From IMG/VR virus record IMGVR_UViG_3300027870_000006, positions 1 to 36,703 of that record: a stretch of 36,703 nucleotides of DNA. One strand, written 5' to 3'. The notes beneath the pieces were generated by a model. It saw only the letters and a program-made list of their open reading frames with translations, had not been told where the DNA came from and did not search any database. Origin of the DNA: a virus. The position numbers and the translations under genes are program-made. Positions 6,975 to 14,101 of the stretch are shown here, one piece after another. How positions within the stretch are numbered: position 1 is the first letter of the stretch; every line of letters starts with the position of its first letter.

Positions 6975-7585
6975 ACCGCCGCCATGTCTAAGTTGATGGC
7001 GACGTACTCTCCCCGCGCATCACGCTCGTAGAAGCGGATGTAGGGCTTGGTACTGGCGACCTGCATGCTGTCGCCGATGGCCGTCATCGCACGCTGCCAG
7101 GTCTCGTCCTCGATCTTCAAGCGGCGCAGACCCAACACGCGACCCGTGCTGATCTTTCCGGCCTGGTCGACTTGGAACGCGTCGTTCACCAGCACCTTGA
7201 TGTTGGCGTTGCTGCCCTTGCTCCAGCCCTGGATGCATTCATCGATCAGGGCCTTGGCCGCCATCAAGCGTTCGTCGAAGGCGAGGCTCTCCTGCATCTG
7301 GCGGACCACCTTGAATCGGCCATCAAACGAGATCAGGGTGACGTTGCCCTTCTTGCCACCATGCGTCACGTCGTACTGCGCCAGGCTGCGGCTGATGAAG
7401 TCGGTCACCTCTGCCATGGCTGCGGCCTTGAACTGCGCCAGCTCCGCGTGCTGCTTGATCGCGGCCTGGCAGAGGTCGGAGACGGTGCGGTGGCGGTCCT
7501 TGTCGATGTCCTTGATCTTGGAGACGGGAATCAGGGCGCCGTTGGCATCTTCCCAGTAGCCGTTGGGGATGGTCTTTTCTGTCAT
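6971..7585 (-). CDS. DUF3164-family phage protein
   Basis: 204 residues from the ATG at 7585, with a purine-rich AGAGAAG upstream. Conserved-looking parts are the start (IPNGYWEDANGALIPVSKIKDIDKDRH), the centre (GNVTLISFDGRFKVVRQMQESLAFDERLMAAKALIDECI) and the end (RFYERDARGEYVAINLDMAAV), which are characteristic of the DUF3164 family found in early regions of Mu-like phages. It is a soluble alpha/beta protein. The biochemical role is unknown; position after the replication genes suggests a part in replication or transposition. A 25-base gap separates it from the upstream gene, the longest break in this stretch. Confidence 0.75.
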   Translation of the reverse strand: MTEKTIPNGYWEDANGALIPVSKIKDIDKDRHRTVSDLCQAAIKQHAELAQFKAAAMAEVTDFISRSLAQYDVTHGGKKGNVTLISFDGRFKVVRQMQESLAFDERLMAAKALIDECIQGWSKGSNANIKVLVNDAFQVDQAGKISTGRVLGLRRLKIEDETWQRAMTAIGDSMQVASTKPYIRFYERDARGEYVAINLDMAAV

Positions 7586-7610
7586 GGTCTTCTCTTTCTT
7601 TGGTCTGTGA

Positions 7611-7868
7611 TCAGTGAAGGGATGCGCTGGTGGGGGGCTGCTGCGGAGCAGCGGGCTTGCGAGCGAGCAGTTCTTCGGCGGCAAGGCCGAGCGCGATGCC
7701 CGCGCCCGGAACCATGTGCAGAAGGCCGCAGGCGCTCGCTACATTGATGTAGGTGGTGAGCAGCGCGTTGAGCGCGGTCCCCGGGCAGTCGGCCTCTTTC
7801 ACCAGCGTCATGACACGCTTGGACAAAGCCTCGACTTCGTCAAACTGCTTTTCAGTCGGGGCGTTCAT
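7611..7868 (-). CDS. Hypothetical early phage protein
   Basis: 85 residues from the ATG at 7868, which overlaps the upstream stop (ATGA). It is predicted helical (EKQFDEVEALSKRVMTLVKEADCPGTALNALLTTYINVA), then a more hydrophobic stretch with GAGIALGLAAEELLA and a Pro/Gln tail. It is not recognised. The central hydrophobic stretch is too polar to be a confident membrane helix. Confidence 0.6.
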   Translation of the reverse strand: MNAPTEKQFDEVEALSKRVMTLVKEADCPGTALNALLTTYINVASACGLLHMVPGAGIALGLAAEELLARKPAAPQQPPTSASLH

Positions 7869-8284
7869 GCGGTAGTGCTCCTGTAAGCATTGCGTTTGCC
7901 CTGCATGAGGCTCGGGCAGTTGGTGTGATCCAGCGCGCCCTGGCGGGCGGTGGGCATGGGAGGTGGCACAAACGCGCCTCGCATCGATTGAGGCCGCGTC
8001 GGGGCCGCTGCCGGTCCTGTAGTGGCTGAAGCAGCGCTCGCAGCAGCGGCGATGCCGGGCAACACCGAGCACTTAGGGGTGACCGCGTAGACAGTCCCGG
8101 CACGGTGCAAGGTCTGGCATTCCAGGAACCCGCCCTTGTGCAGCGTCACGAGGATTTCTTCCACCTCGGCCAGGCTGTAGGTCGGGCTCCAGTGGCCGGT
8201 CAAGCGCAGCACGCTCCACCAGCCGCCATCCTTGCGAATGAAGCCCCACAGGGCTGCGCAGTCGAGGGTGAGGCCTTTAGCCAT
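7865..8284 (-). CDS. Probable winged-helix DNA-binding protein
   Basis: 139 residues from the ATG at 8284. The first ~85 residues read as a winged helix: helices ALWGFIRKDGGWWSVLRLTGHWS and SLAEVEEILVTLHKGGFLECQ, then a wing with GTVYAVT. This is followed by an Ala/Pro-rich linker and a basic tail. It may bind phage or host DNA as an early regulator. It is coupled to its neighbours by overlapping stops and starts (8 bases with the upstream gene, ATGA with the downstream gene). Confidence 0.6.
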   Translation of the reverse strand: MAKGLTLDCAALWGFIRKDGGWWSVLRLTGHWSPTYSLAEVEEILVTLHKGGFLECQTLHRAGTVYAVTPKCSVLPGIAAAASAASATTGPAAAPTRPQSMRGAFVPPPMPTARQGALDHTNCPSLMQGKRNAYRSTTA

Positions 8285-8459
8285 GGCTGCGTCCTCCTTG
8301 CACCAGCGTGAGGGTGTGCATGCCCTGGAACCATGCGTAGTCGATGACAGCAAAGCGCAGGGCTTCGCGGCGTGCGATGCCAAATCCGTTTTGCAGGCAG
8401 CGGGCGCGGCGGGTGATCCAGCGCAGCGGGGGGCGTGCGTAGTTGGGCGACGTGCTCAT
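8277..8459 (-). CDS. Small hypothetical early phage protein
   Basis: 60 residues from the ATG at 8459, which overlaps the previous stop (ATGA). It is basic and Arg-rich (RPPLRWITRRARCLQNG) with a hydrophobic C-terminal half (RFAVIDYAWFQGMHTLTLVQGG). It is not recognised. Its end overlaps the next gene by 8 bases, supporting translation as part of the operon. Confidence 0.55.
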   Translation of the reverse strand: MSTSPNYARPPLRWITRRARCLQNGFGIARREALRFAVIDYAWFQGMHTLTLVQGGRSHG

Positions 8460-8683
8460 GACAGGCCCTTCCAGAAGCTGGTGGCACGGGCTGTTGAGCT
8501 GGTCTGGCGGCTGCACAACGCATCCAGCTCAGCACGCAACTGGGCCATGTGCTCGCGGTGCAGGGCGCGCTCACGGTCCATCAGGGTGGCCGTGCTACGA
8601 ATTCGCCGTGCAATCCAGGCTTCGCGCAGGGCGTGCGCCAGGCCCACGGGGCCGCCGATGAGGATGGTCTTTAAAACGTTCAC
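8456..8683 (-). CDS. Small hypothetical early phage protein
   Basis: 75 residues starting at GTG 8683, which overlaps the upstream TGA (GTGA). The same frame is open further upstream but runs inside the upstream gene and looks like shadow. The N-terminus (VLKTILIGGPVGLAHALREAWIARRI) is amphipathic, followed by a charged coiled-coil-like helix (DRERALHREHMAQLRAELDAL). It could be a peripheral membrane or oligomeric protein. Function is unknown. Confidence 0.5.
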   Translation of the reverse strand: MNVLKTILIGGPVGLAHALREAWIARRIRSTATLMDRERALHREHMAQLRAELDALCSRQTSSTARATSFWKGLS

Positions 8684-9105
8684 TGAGCCTCCGTGTGGAT
8701 GGGGATGACCTTGTTGCGAGGTTGGATGGCGCGGGCCAGGGGAGGGGCGCTGGCTGCCTTGTGCGGGCACTGGCGGCAGGCCTGCCAGTGCTTCATGTCG
8801 CGGGGCGTCGCCGGTGCGGCCCGGTGCGCATAGGCGCGGCACTGATCGGCGGTCACCACCTGCTGTTCGCCTGCGGCTTCGTCGGTCAGGTGCGGACACG
8901 GATACCGGCCGAAGGTGTGAATCACCTTGTCGGCAATCCGCGCCGTGCTGGCCTTGCCCTCGCCATACAGGCCACTGCCGTTGAGCACCTGGCTCAGCGT
9001 GGCCGGGCTGATCCCCAGTTGCCGGGCGACCTGGGTGCGCTGTTGCCCCTCGGTGCGCGACTGCAGCAGATCGAACCACTGCTCGTTCATGTAGGAAGGC
9101 GTCAT
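8680..9105 (-). CDS. HTH regulator with C-terminal cysteine cluster
   Basis: 141 residues. A helix-turn-helix of the XRE/LacI kind is visible at about residues 24-45 (TQVARQLGISPATLSQVLNG). The C-terminal half has cysteines in CPHL, QCRAYAH and CRQCPHK, which could bind zinc or an iron-sulfur cluster. It may be an early transcription regulator acting with Ner. An alternative ATG lies 5 codons in (before NEQWF). The start overlaps the preceding gene (ATGA). Confidence 0.65.
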   Translation of the reverse strand: MTPSYMNEQWFDLLQSRTEGQQRTQVARQLGISPATLSQVLNGSGLYGEGKASTARIADKVIHTFGRYPCPHLTDEAAGEQQVVTADQCRAYAHRAAPATPRDMKHWQACRQCPHKAASAPPLARAIQPRNKVIPIHTEAQ

Positions 9106-9764
9106 GCAGCTTCATGTCCTTCACCTTGGCTGTGGGGCGTTGCAGAGCGGGTTTTGCGAAACCGGGCAGGCACGGCGACCGCGTAAGCGAAAGCGGTGGG
9201 ATGCATCTGTCCTGTCTGCGACGGCGGAGGCCAGCGTCCGAGGTCTTTGACCAGCACGTAGCGGATGCGTCCCTCCTCCTTCTTTGCGCCGGTCACCACT
9301 GCATGGGGCGGCAGCTTGGCCCAGGCCGCGAGCAGCGCACCGATCCGCTTGGTCTGCGCGTCGAAGTTGTCCGCTGCATCGATCAGCGTCTCTGCCGCTT
9401 CGACTGCAGTGAGGCGGCGGCGGATGCGCAGCAGATTCCACAGGCGGGTGGGCAGCGCCTGGACATCCGGTGTACTGCCAGGCAGTGACTGGAGTGCTGC
9501 CCGGGCCGCGCGCAGACCATCCGTGGTTGCATGCCAGATACGTTGCTGGCGTGACCTCTGCGGGAGCAGTGAGCGCGATTGCACGAAGCCAGACCGCTGC
9601 AGCGAGGTCAGCGCCAACTCAGCGCTCCCGACGGAAAAATCCAAGTACTCGTTGGTGGCCCACTGACTAACATCCGAAGCCGTAAACGCCTGCGTTGAAC
9701 GCGTGACGTTGGCGCCGATGGCCGCTAGCGCTGGGACAAAAAACCATTGCAGTGCAGCCATCAC
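9102..9764 (-). CDS. Hypothetical early phage protein, possible winged-helix fold
   Basis: 220 residues. It starts ATGATG at 9764, overlapping the MuB-like stop. The first ~80 residues resemble a winged helix (AFTASDVSQWATNEYL, SAELALTSLQRSGFVQSR, QRIWHATTDGLRAARAALQSL). The C-terminal half is unlike known folds and ends in a basic tail. It lies directly after the B gene, a place often taken by replication accessory genes in BcepMu-like phages. Function is unknown. Confidence 0.6.
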   Translation of the reverse strand: MMAALQWFFVPALAAIGANVTRSTQAFTASDVSQWATNEYLDFSVGSAELALTSLQRSGFVQSRSLLPQRSRQQRIWHATTDGLRAARAALQSLPGSTPDVQALPTRLWNLLRIRRRLTAVEAAETLIDAADNFDAQTKRIGALLAAWAKLPPHAVVTGAKKEEGRIRYVLVKDLGRWPPPSQTGQMHPTAFAYAVAVPARFRKTRSATPHSQGEGHEAA

Positions 9765-10495
9765 AACCCCCTGTTCGCAGCCAGGTGGCCGGTGAAGTCA
9801 GCGCAAAGAGGCTTGCCCTTGACGTGGGCCACGTCCACCTCGTTCCAGCTATTGGCCTGCGCCCATGCTTCGATGTTGGCGATTGCGTTCAGGATGTGGC
9901 GCATGCGGCCTTTGCTGTCTCGATGGATTTGTTCCACCAGGGCAGGTGACATGACCACATCGGCCTTGGCCTTGCACACGGTCTGAACGTCGCTCAGGTC
10001 CAGGGGGTGCAGTTGCACCACGCGGGCCACGCGGCTTGCGATGTGTTCGTAGCGCTGAACTATGGCTGGGAAGTACTCCATGCCGACCAGGAACACCATG
10101 GTGCCGGTCACGTCGGAAATATCGCGGATGGTCTCCAGCTTGGCTGCGCTCTTCATGTCGGCCAGGTAATCGGCCTCATCAATGATCAGCGCCTGCATGG
10201 TCTGCGCCAGGTGCTGGGCGATGCGGTTCTCGATGTCTTTGGCCGAGCCGCGCACAGCCAGCCCCAGCTCGGTGGCTATGTCTTCCAGCATGGAGCGTGC
10301 CGTCCATACCCGCTTGGCGCGGATGAAAGCATGACCGTTCTCGCTGGCCCAGCGCTCCGTCAGCTCGCTCTTGCCGATGCCGTACTGGCCCTGAATCAGC
10401 ACCAAGCTCGCCTCGCGGGCACCCCGGCGCGCAACGATCTTCTCGGCTTCCTTGAGCAGCCGGAAGTTGTTGGTTTGCACGAATCCTTTTTTCAC
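9761..10495 (-). CDS. MuB-type AAA+ ATPase, transposition target protein
   Basis: 244 residues from GTG at 10495, with GAAGGGG upstream. The Walker A motif GQYGIGKSE is at residues 35-43 and Walker B LIIDEADYL follows at about 104-112, then a sensor-like region (MVFLVGMEYF) and an arginine-rich segment (RYEHIASRVARVVQL). The C-terminal helical domain ends at about residue 235. MuB-like ATPases form filaments on target DNA, stimulate the transposase and provide target immunity. It is shorter than Mu B (312 residues) and lacks its long N-terminal HTH extension, as in BcepMu-like phages. It lies 65 bases after the transposase gene. Confidence 0.85.
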   Translation of the reverse strand: MKKGFVQTNNFRLLKEAEKIVARRGAREASLVLIQGQYGIGKSELTERWASENGHAFIRAKRVWTARSMLEDIATELGLAVRGSAKDIENRIAQHLAQTMQALIIDEADYLADMKSAAKLETIRDISDVTGTMVFLVGMEYFPAIVQRYEHIASRVARVVQLHPLDLSDVQTVCKAKADVVMSPALVEQIHRDSKGRMRHILNAIANIEAWAQANSWNEVDVAHVKGKPLCADFTGHLAANRGL

Positions 10496-10560
10496 CTTAC
10501 ATTCCCCTTCGTTTGGGTCTCTTCAATCAACTCAGGCACGCTCTGTGACGGTTGCCGCCG

Positions 10561-12786
10561 TCACAGGGCACTCTTAAAACCGGGTCCGTCTTCGCTGCTG
10601 AGACCCGCGTCATCCCACCCCAGGCCCCGCGCCGCGTAGTAGTCGGCCAAGCCCTCATAACCATCGCTTTGCACGTACTGGTGCAGCCAATGCGCGTCGC
10701 TGGCATCCCATCGGTCGCGGTGGCCCATAAGCCACTCGTAGCGGTCGCTGGACGTGTCAAAGAAAGGCCTGCCCGAAGCCGCTTGCACGGCTTCGCCCTC
10801 GGAGGAAGCGTTGAGAGGGAGGGAGGAGAAAACCTCCGGGGTGGAGGGCACGACCACGAATGGCGCGCTGGGCTCCGGCAGGGAAAACTGGGCGGGTTGC
10901 ACCGTGGTCTGCAGCTCGCGCAATGCGAGGTCGATCTGCTGCTCACGGCGCTTGACAGCGGCCTTGACGCGCTTCTCGCGTGCCATGTCGATGACAGGCG
11001 TCGGGAAGAAGTCGCGGCGGCTGGCTTCGAACTTGGCCTCGCAGACGTACTCGCCATCCAGCGTGTAGACCAGCACGAAGCTCGGGTCGTGGATGTCGTA
11101 GCGCACGCTGACTTCGCGGCCATCCACATCGCGGCGCATCAGCTCGGGCGCTGCGTAGGTCTGGTTGAAGAACGTGATCTGGCCGCGCTTGGCTGTGCGC
11201 AGGATGGCGGGCATGAACATCATGCGCAGCTCGAGCTGGGTGAGCAGCTCCTGCTCCTCGACCTTGTATTCGGTGGCCCACATCTCGGCGGGCGTCATGC
11301 GCTTGCCATTCGCAAGCTTGGGCAGCATGCGGTGGCGATGTTCCTGGTTGTACTCATGCACGGCCTGCTCGACCGCGTCGATGAACTGCGGCCAGGTGGG
11401 CACCTTGTTGCTTAGCACTACCACCTCGCCGGTCTGCTGGGCGCGGCGCACGGCGCGCTGCTCCTTCTGCAACTCGGCCGCTACCTTGCGGAAGGTGCCG
11501 CCGTCAACGTCCTTGCCCTGGTACGTGGCGAAGTTGCGTGCGCAGTTGATGCCCACCGTCTGCCACAGGCGCTCAATGCCCCCGTGGCCTTGCGGCTTGC
11601 CAGCAATGCCGGTGCGGTGGTCGATGCCCAGGCGTGCGCAGAAACCGTCAATCGGGCAGTCCATCTGCTTGGCCGTCTCACCTGCGCCGTTATCGCCGTA
11701 GAGGATGGCGGGCACGCCCCAGAGGCTCACGCCATGGCGCAAGGCATCGCCCACCGCGCGGACGTTCTCCGAGAGGTTCACCGACCAGCCCGTAATCATC
11801 CGGCTGCGAGCGTCGATGCACACCGTCAGCTCAGGCGCGAAGGGGGCGCCGTGATCAGGGTGGCGCACCTTGGCTTTAAAAGTATGGCCGTCAATCAGCC
11901 AGCAGTCGTTGGGCTTCAATCCCGAGGTGTCACGCCACCGGAAGGGAAGCTTGGCATCGCGCTGGGCACCAGGTGCATGGCGGGCCTTGATGAGCGCCGT
12001 GTTGGCCTGGTGGCTCTTGCCGAACTTGTCCAGGGCGCGGCGCGCCCGGGCGTACAGCGCCTTCCAGGTGTCGAAGTCACGGCCGAGTTGGCGGGTCACT
12101 TCCTTGGCCGCGCCGGTCAGCTTGCGAAAGCGAGCGTCGCGGCTGTGGAATAGCCCGAGGACCGCCGCCACGTCCTGCTCCACGTCATGAAGCGTGGGCT
12201 CGGGTGCCTGGGCAGGCAGCAGGCCCCACCATCCTTCGGCGCGGTAGATGCCGATGTAGCGCTCCAGGGTGCGGGCGCTGACCTGGTCGGCGCGGGCACG
12301 TTGGTTGGCCTTGCGGGCGGTGGCCTGCAGGTCAGCGCTGGCTTGGCCGCTGGCGAACTGCAGAGCGACCGTGGCGCAAGCGCGTTTGATGCCGTGCAAT
12401 GGCTCCAGGTCGAGCACCAGATTCACCAGGACCATGCGGGCATCGGCAGTTGCCTTGTCGGTGAGGCTGGGCGGGCGGCGGGTCGGCTCTGGCGCGGGAG
12501 CCAGGGGCGCAGGCAGTGGCTTCTCGGGTGGGGCGAAAGACACCATTGGGGCGGTGTCGATCTGAGCCAGGGCGGTGCCTGCCGCCTTCGAAACCGTGCG
12601 GACCGCAATGGCAGCGCGGGTTTCTGCGGGCAAAGCGGTCGTGTTGTATTCCTGGCCGCCGCCGCCTTCGCGGCCCATGCGGGGGCGTGATTCGACTGCT
12701 AGACGGGTGAGGCGTTCGCGGGTGCGGAACTCGGTGCTGGGCATGCCAGGCAGACCAGCGATTTCGCGTGCGGTGAGCCACGTCAT
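10561..12786 (-). CDS. MuA-type DDE transposase
   Basis: 741 residues. The N-terminal Mu-type DNA-binding region (TWLTAREIAGLPGMPSTEFRTRERL) is followed by end-binding helical domains. The rve/DDE core contains Asp299 (LIDGHTF), Asp365 (LYGDNGAG) and Glu405 (GGIERLWQ), matching the D, D, E arrangement of MuA. A beta-barrel region follows (about 505-570, with DREVSVRYDIHDPSFVLVYT) and a charged C-terminal domain that would contact the B ATPase. It catalyses insertion and replicative transposition of the phage genome. The start overlaps the Ner stop (ATGA), so the two are co-translated. TTTAAA at 11875-11880 lies in the TFKA segment next to Asp299. Confidence 0.92.
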   Translation of the reverse strand: MTWLTAREIAGLPGMPSTEFRTRERLTRLAVESRPRMGREGGGGQEYNTTALPAETRAAIAVRTVSKAAGTALAQIDTAPMVSFAPPEKPLPAPLAPAPEPTRRPPSLTDKATADARMVLVNLVLDLEPLHGIKRACATVALQFASGQASADLQATARKANQRARADQVSARTLERYIGIYRAEGWWGLLPAQAPEPTLHDVEQDVAAVLGLFHSRDARFRKLTGAAKEVTRQLGRDFDTWKALYARARRALDKFGKSHQANTALIKARHAPGAQRDAKLPFRWRDTSGLKPNDCWLIDGHTFKAKVRHPDHGAPFAPELTVCIDARSRMITGWSVNLSENVRAVGDALRHGVSLWGVPAILYGDNGAGETAKQMDCPIDGFCARLGIDHRTGIAGKPQGHGGIERLWQTVGINCARNFATYQGKDVDGGTFRKVAAELQKEQRAVRRAQQTGEVVVLSNKVPTWPQFIDAVEQAVHEYNQEHRHRMLPKLANGKRMTPAEMWATEYKVEEQELLTQLELRMMFMPAILRTAKRGQITFFNQTYAAPELMRRDVDGREVSVRYDIHDPSFVLVYTLDGEYVCEAKFEASRRDFFPTPVIDMAREKRVKAAVKRREQQIDLALRELQTTVQPAQFSLPEPSAPFVVVPSTPEVFSSLPLNASSEGEAVQAASGRPFFDTSSDRYEWLMGHRDRWDASDAHWLHQYVQSDGYEGLADYYAARGLGWDDAGLSSEDGPGFKSAL

Positions 12787-13070
12787 GCGCGGCGCTCCTG
12801 TTGCTTGCGAATGCGTCCGGTGCTGGTAACCGTGATCTTCACAGTGCGCGCCTGTGCTTTTGCGCGAGGGGCCAGATAGCGAGAAGGCCAGATTTCGTTT
12901 GCGGGCTTGCCGAGAGCCTTGGCGACGATCTGTTCAGCGGCCCACCAATGGGTTGAGAGAACGCGCTGAAAGTGTGAGTAGCCGTGCTCCTTTGCAAGTT
13001 GACGCAGGCTTACACCTTTCTTTTCGAGTGCGGCTTTCACATCCGCTGGATGCCAATCTGTCTGCGCCAT
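12783..13070 (-). CDS. ner: Ner/Nlp-family DNA-binding regulator
   Basis: 95 residues from the ATG at 13070 (AQTDWHPADVKAALEKKG follows). The frame is open up to 13139, but the extra codons overlap operator-like DNA and lack similarity to Ner. The family pattern is clear: DVKAALEKKGVSLRQLAKEHG, then WWAAEQIVAKALGKPANEIWPSRY. In Mu, Ner is a lambda-Cro-like repressor that shuts down early and repressor transcription. The basic C-terminal tail (TVKITVTSTGRIRKQQERR) is longer than in Mu Ner. No strong ribosome binding site is seen, so the start is set by homology. Confidence 0.8.
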   Translation of the reverse strand: MAQTDWHPADVKAALEKKGVSLRQLAKEHGYSHFQRVLSTHWWAAEQIVAKALGKPANEIWPSRYLAPRAKAQARTVKITVTSTGRIRKQQERRA

Positions 13071-13279
13071 ACATTTTTGTGTGTCCATGGTCATGATCAT
13101 AAACACAAATAAATGTGCGAGCAACCAGTTTTTACACACTTAACTGTGTGGCTGTAAGAATTGGTAGGTTGTGTCTGTTGCTGCTCAGTGTTATCAGGTG
13201 TTCTCCAATCGACGTCTGCATGTTTTAATGTGTCCATGGACACACTAAAATGTTTCGCTGATCTTCTTCGGCGGTAGCT
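13071..13279. promoter_or_regulatory. Divergent early/repressor control region with palindromic operator
   Basis: A 28-bp palindrome at 13223-13250 (TTTTAATGTGTCC then ATGGACACACTAAAA) has one mismatched pair. Its core TGTGTCCATGG (13229-13239) is repeated exactly at 13080-13090, just upstream of ner. A further inverted pair ACACA/TGTGT lies near 13134-13148. A -10-like TAAAAT (13246-13251) lies inside the palindrome, about 30 bases before the repressor start, so the operator would overlap the repressor promoter. These are the likely sites for the repressor and/or Ner. Confidence 0.6.
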
Positions 13280-13984
13280 ATGGACCGACCCAGCAATGAA
13301 CTACGCGACGCTTATGCAGCGTCACTTGGTGATCGAATCCGGTCATGTCGAGGCGCCGTTACGCGCGAGGAGTTCGCGCGTCAGCTCGATCTACACGTGA
13401 ACACCATCGGCAAGTTCGAGCGGGGCATCACCATTCCTGACGCCTTTGCTTTGTTGCGGATGGCGGAGATCGGAAAGTGCCCTGCAGAGTGGCTGCTGAC
13501 AGGGCAGGTGAAGTCGGACAAGGTGGAGCGCAGCCCTAAGGCGGTGGAGGTGGGCGAATACATCTACGTTCCGCATTTCGATGTAGCGATGTCTGCAGGA
13601 AATGGCGTGTTTTGCGATGTCGAACACGTCAAAGCCATGCGCCCGTTTGAGGCCAAGTTCATTCGGCAAGACCTCGGCATAGGTCACAACGAACTGGCAC
13701 TGGTGTCGGTGATCGGGAACTCCATGGAGCCTCTGCTGCGCTCTCGGGACACCACCATGCTGGACCTGCGCGCCAAGGATGTGTTGACGGAGGGCATCCA
13801 CGCGATACGACTTGATGGTGCGCTGATGCTGAAGCAACTGCAACGCTTGCCTGGCAAGGTGTTGAGAGTGAGCAGCTCAAACCCCGAGTACTCTCCGTTC
13901 GAGATCGAAGGCTCTGACGGCGAGTCACACAGAGACTTTTCGGTACTCGGCCGCGTGCGCTGGGGCGGCGTTACTTTCAACTAA
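13280..13984 (+). CDS. Phage repressor, XRE helix-turn-helix plus S24 (LexA-like) peptidase
   Basis: 234 residues. An N-terminal HTH (TREEFARQLDLHVNTIGKFERG, about 28-49) is followed by a LexA/CI-type domain. The cleavage site is probably Ala106-Gly107 in AMSAGNGVF. The catalytic serine is Ser148 in GNSMEPLL and the lysine Lys185 in ALMLKQLQ. Such repressors cut themselves when RecA is activated by DNA damage, which would make this transposable prophage SOS-inducible. It is transcribed away from ner, as in the Mu c/ner switch. The ATG at 13280 follows a GCGGTAG sequence. Confidence 0.85.
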   Translation: MDRPSNELRDAYAASLGDRIRSCRGAVTREEFARQLDLHVNTIGKFERGITIPDAFALLRMAEIGKCPAEWLLTGQVKSDKVERSPKAVEVGEYIYVPHFDVAMSAGNGVFCDVEHVKAMRPFEAKFIRQDLGIGHNELALVSVIGNSMEPLLRSRDTTMLDLRAKDVLTEGIHAIRLDGALMLKQLQRLPGKVLRVSSSNPEYSPFEIEGSDGESHRDFSVLGRVRWGGVTFN

Positions 13985-14101
13985 TGCTAAGCAAAAAGTT
14001 CTTGCCATTTAGACGCAATTAACGGGATTTTTTGCTGCTTCCCACTTTGCTGGCGTGCCAGAACAAGAGTTTATAAATCCAACTTCTGCGTAGGGCAAAA
14101 C

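Noticed and set aside
10552-11415. Long plus-strand ORFs opposite the transposase (also 11584-12153)
   Set aside because: They lie antisense to a well-supported gene, have shadow-type composition and no domain.
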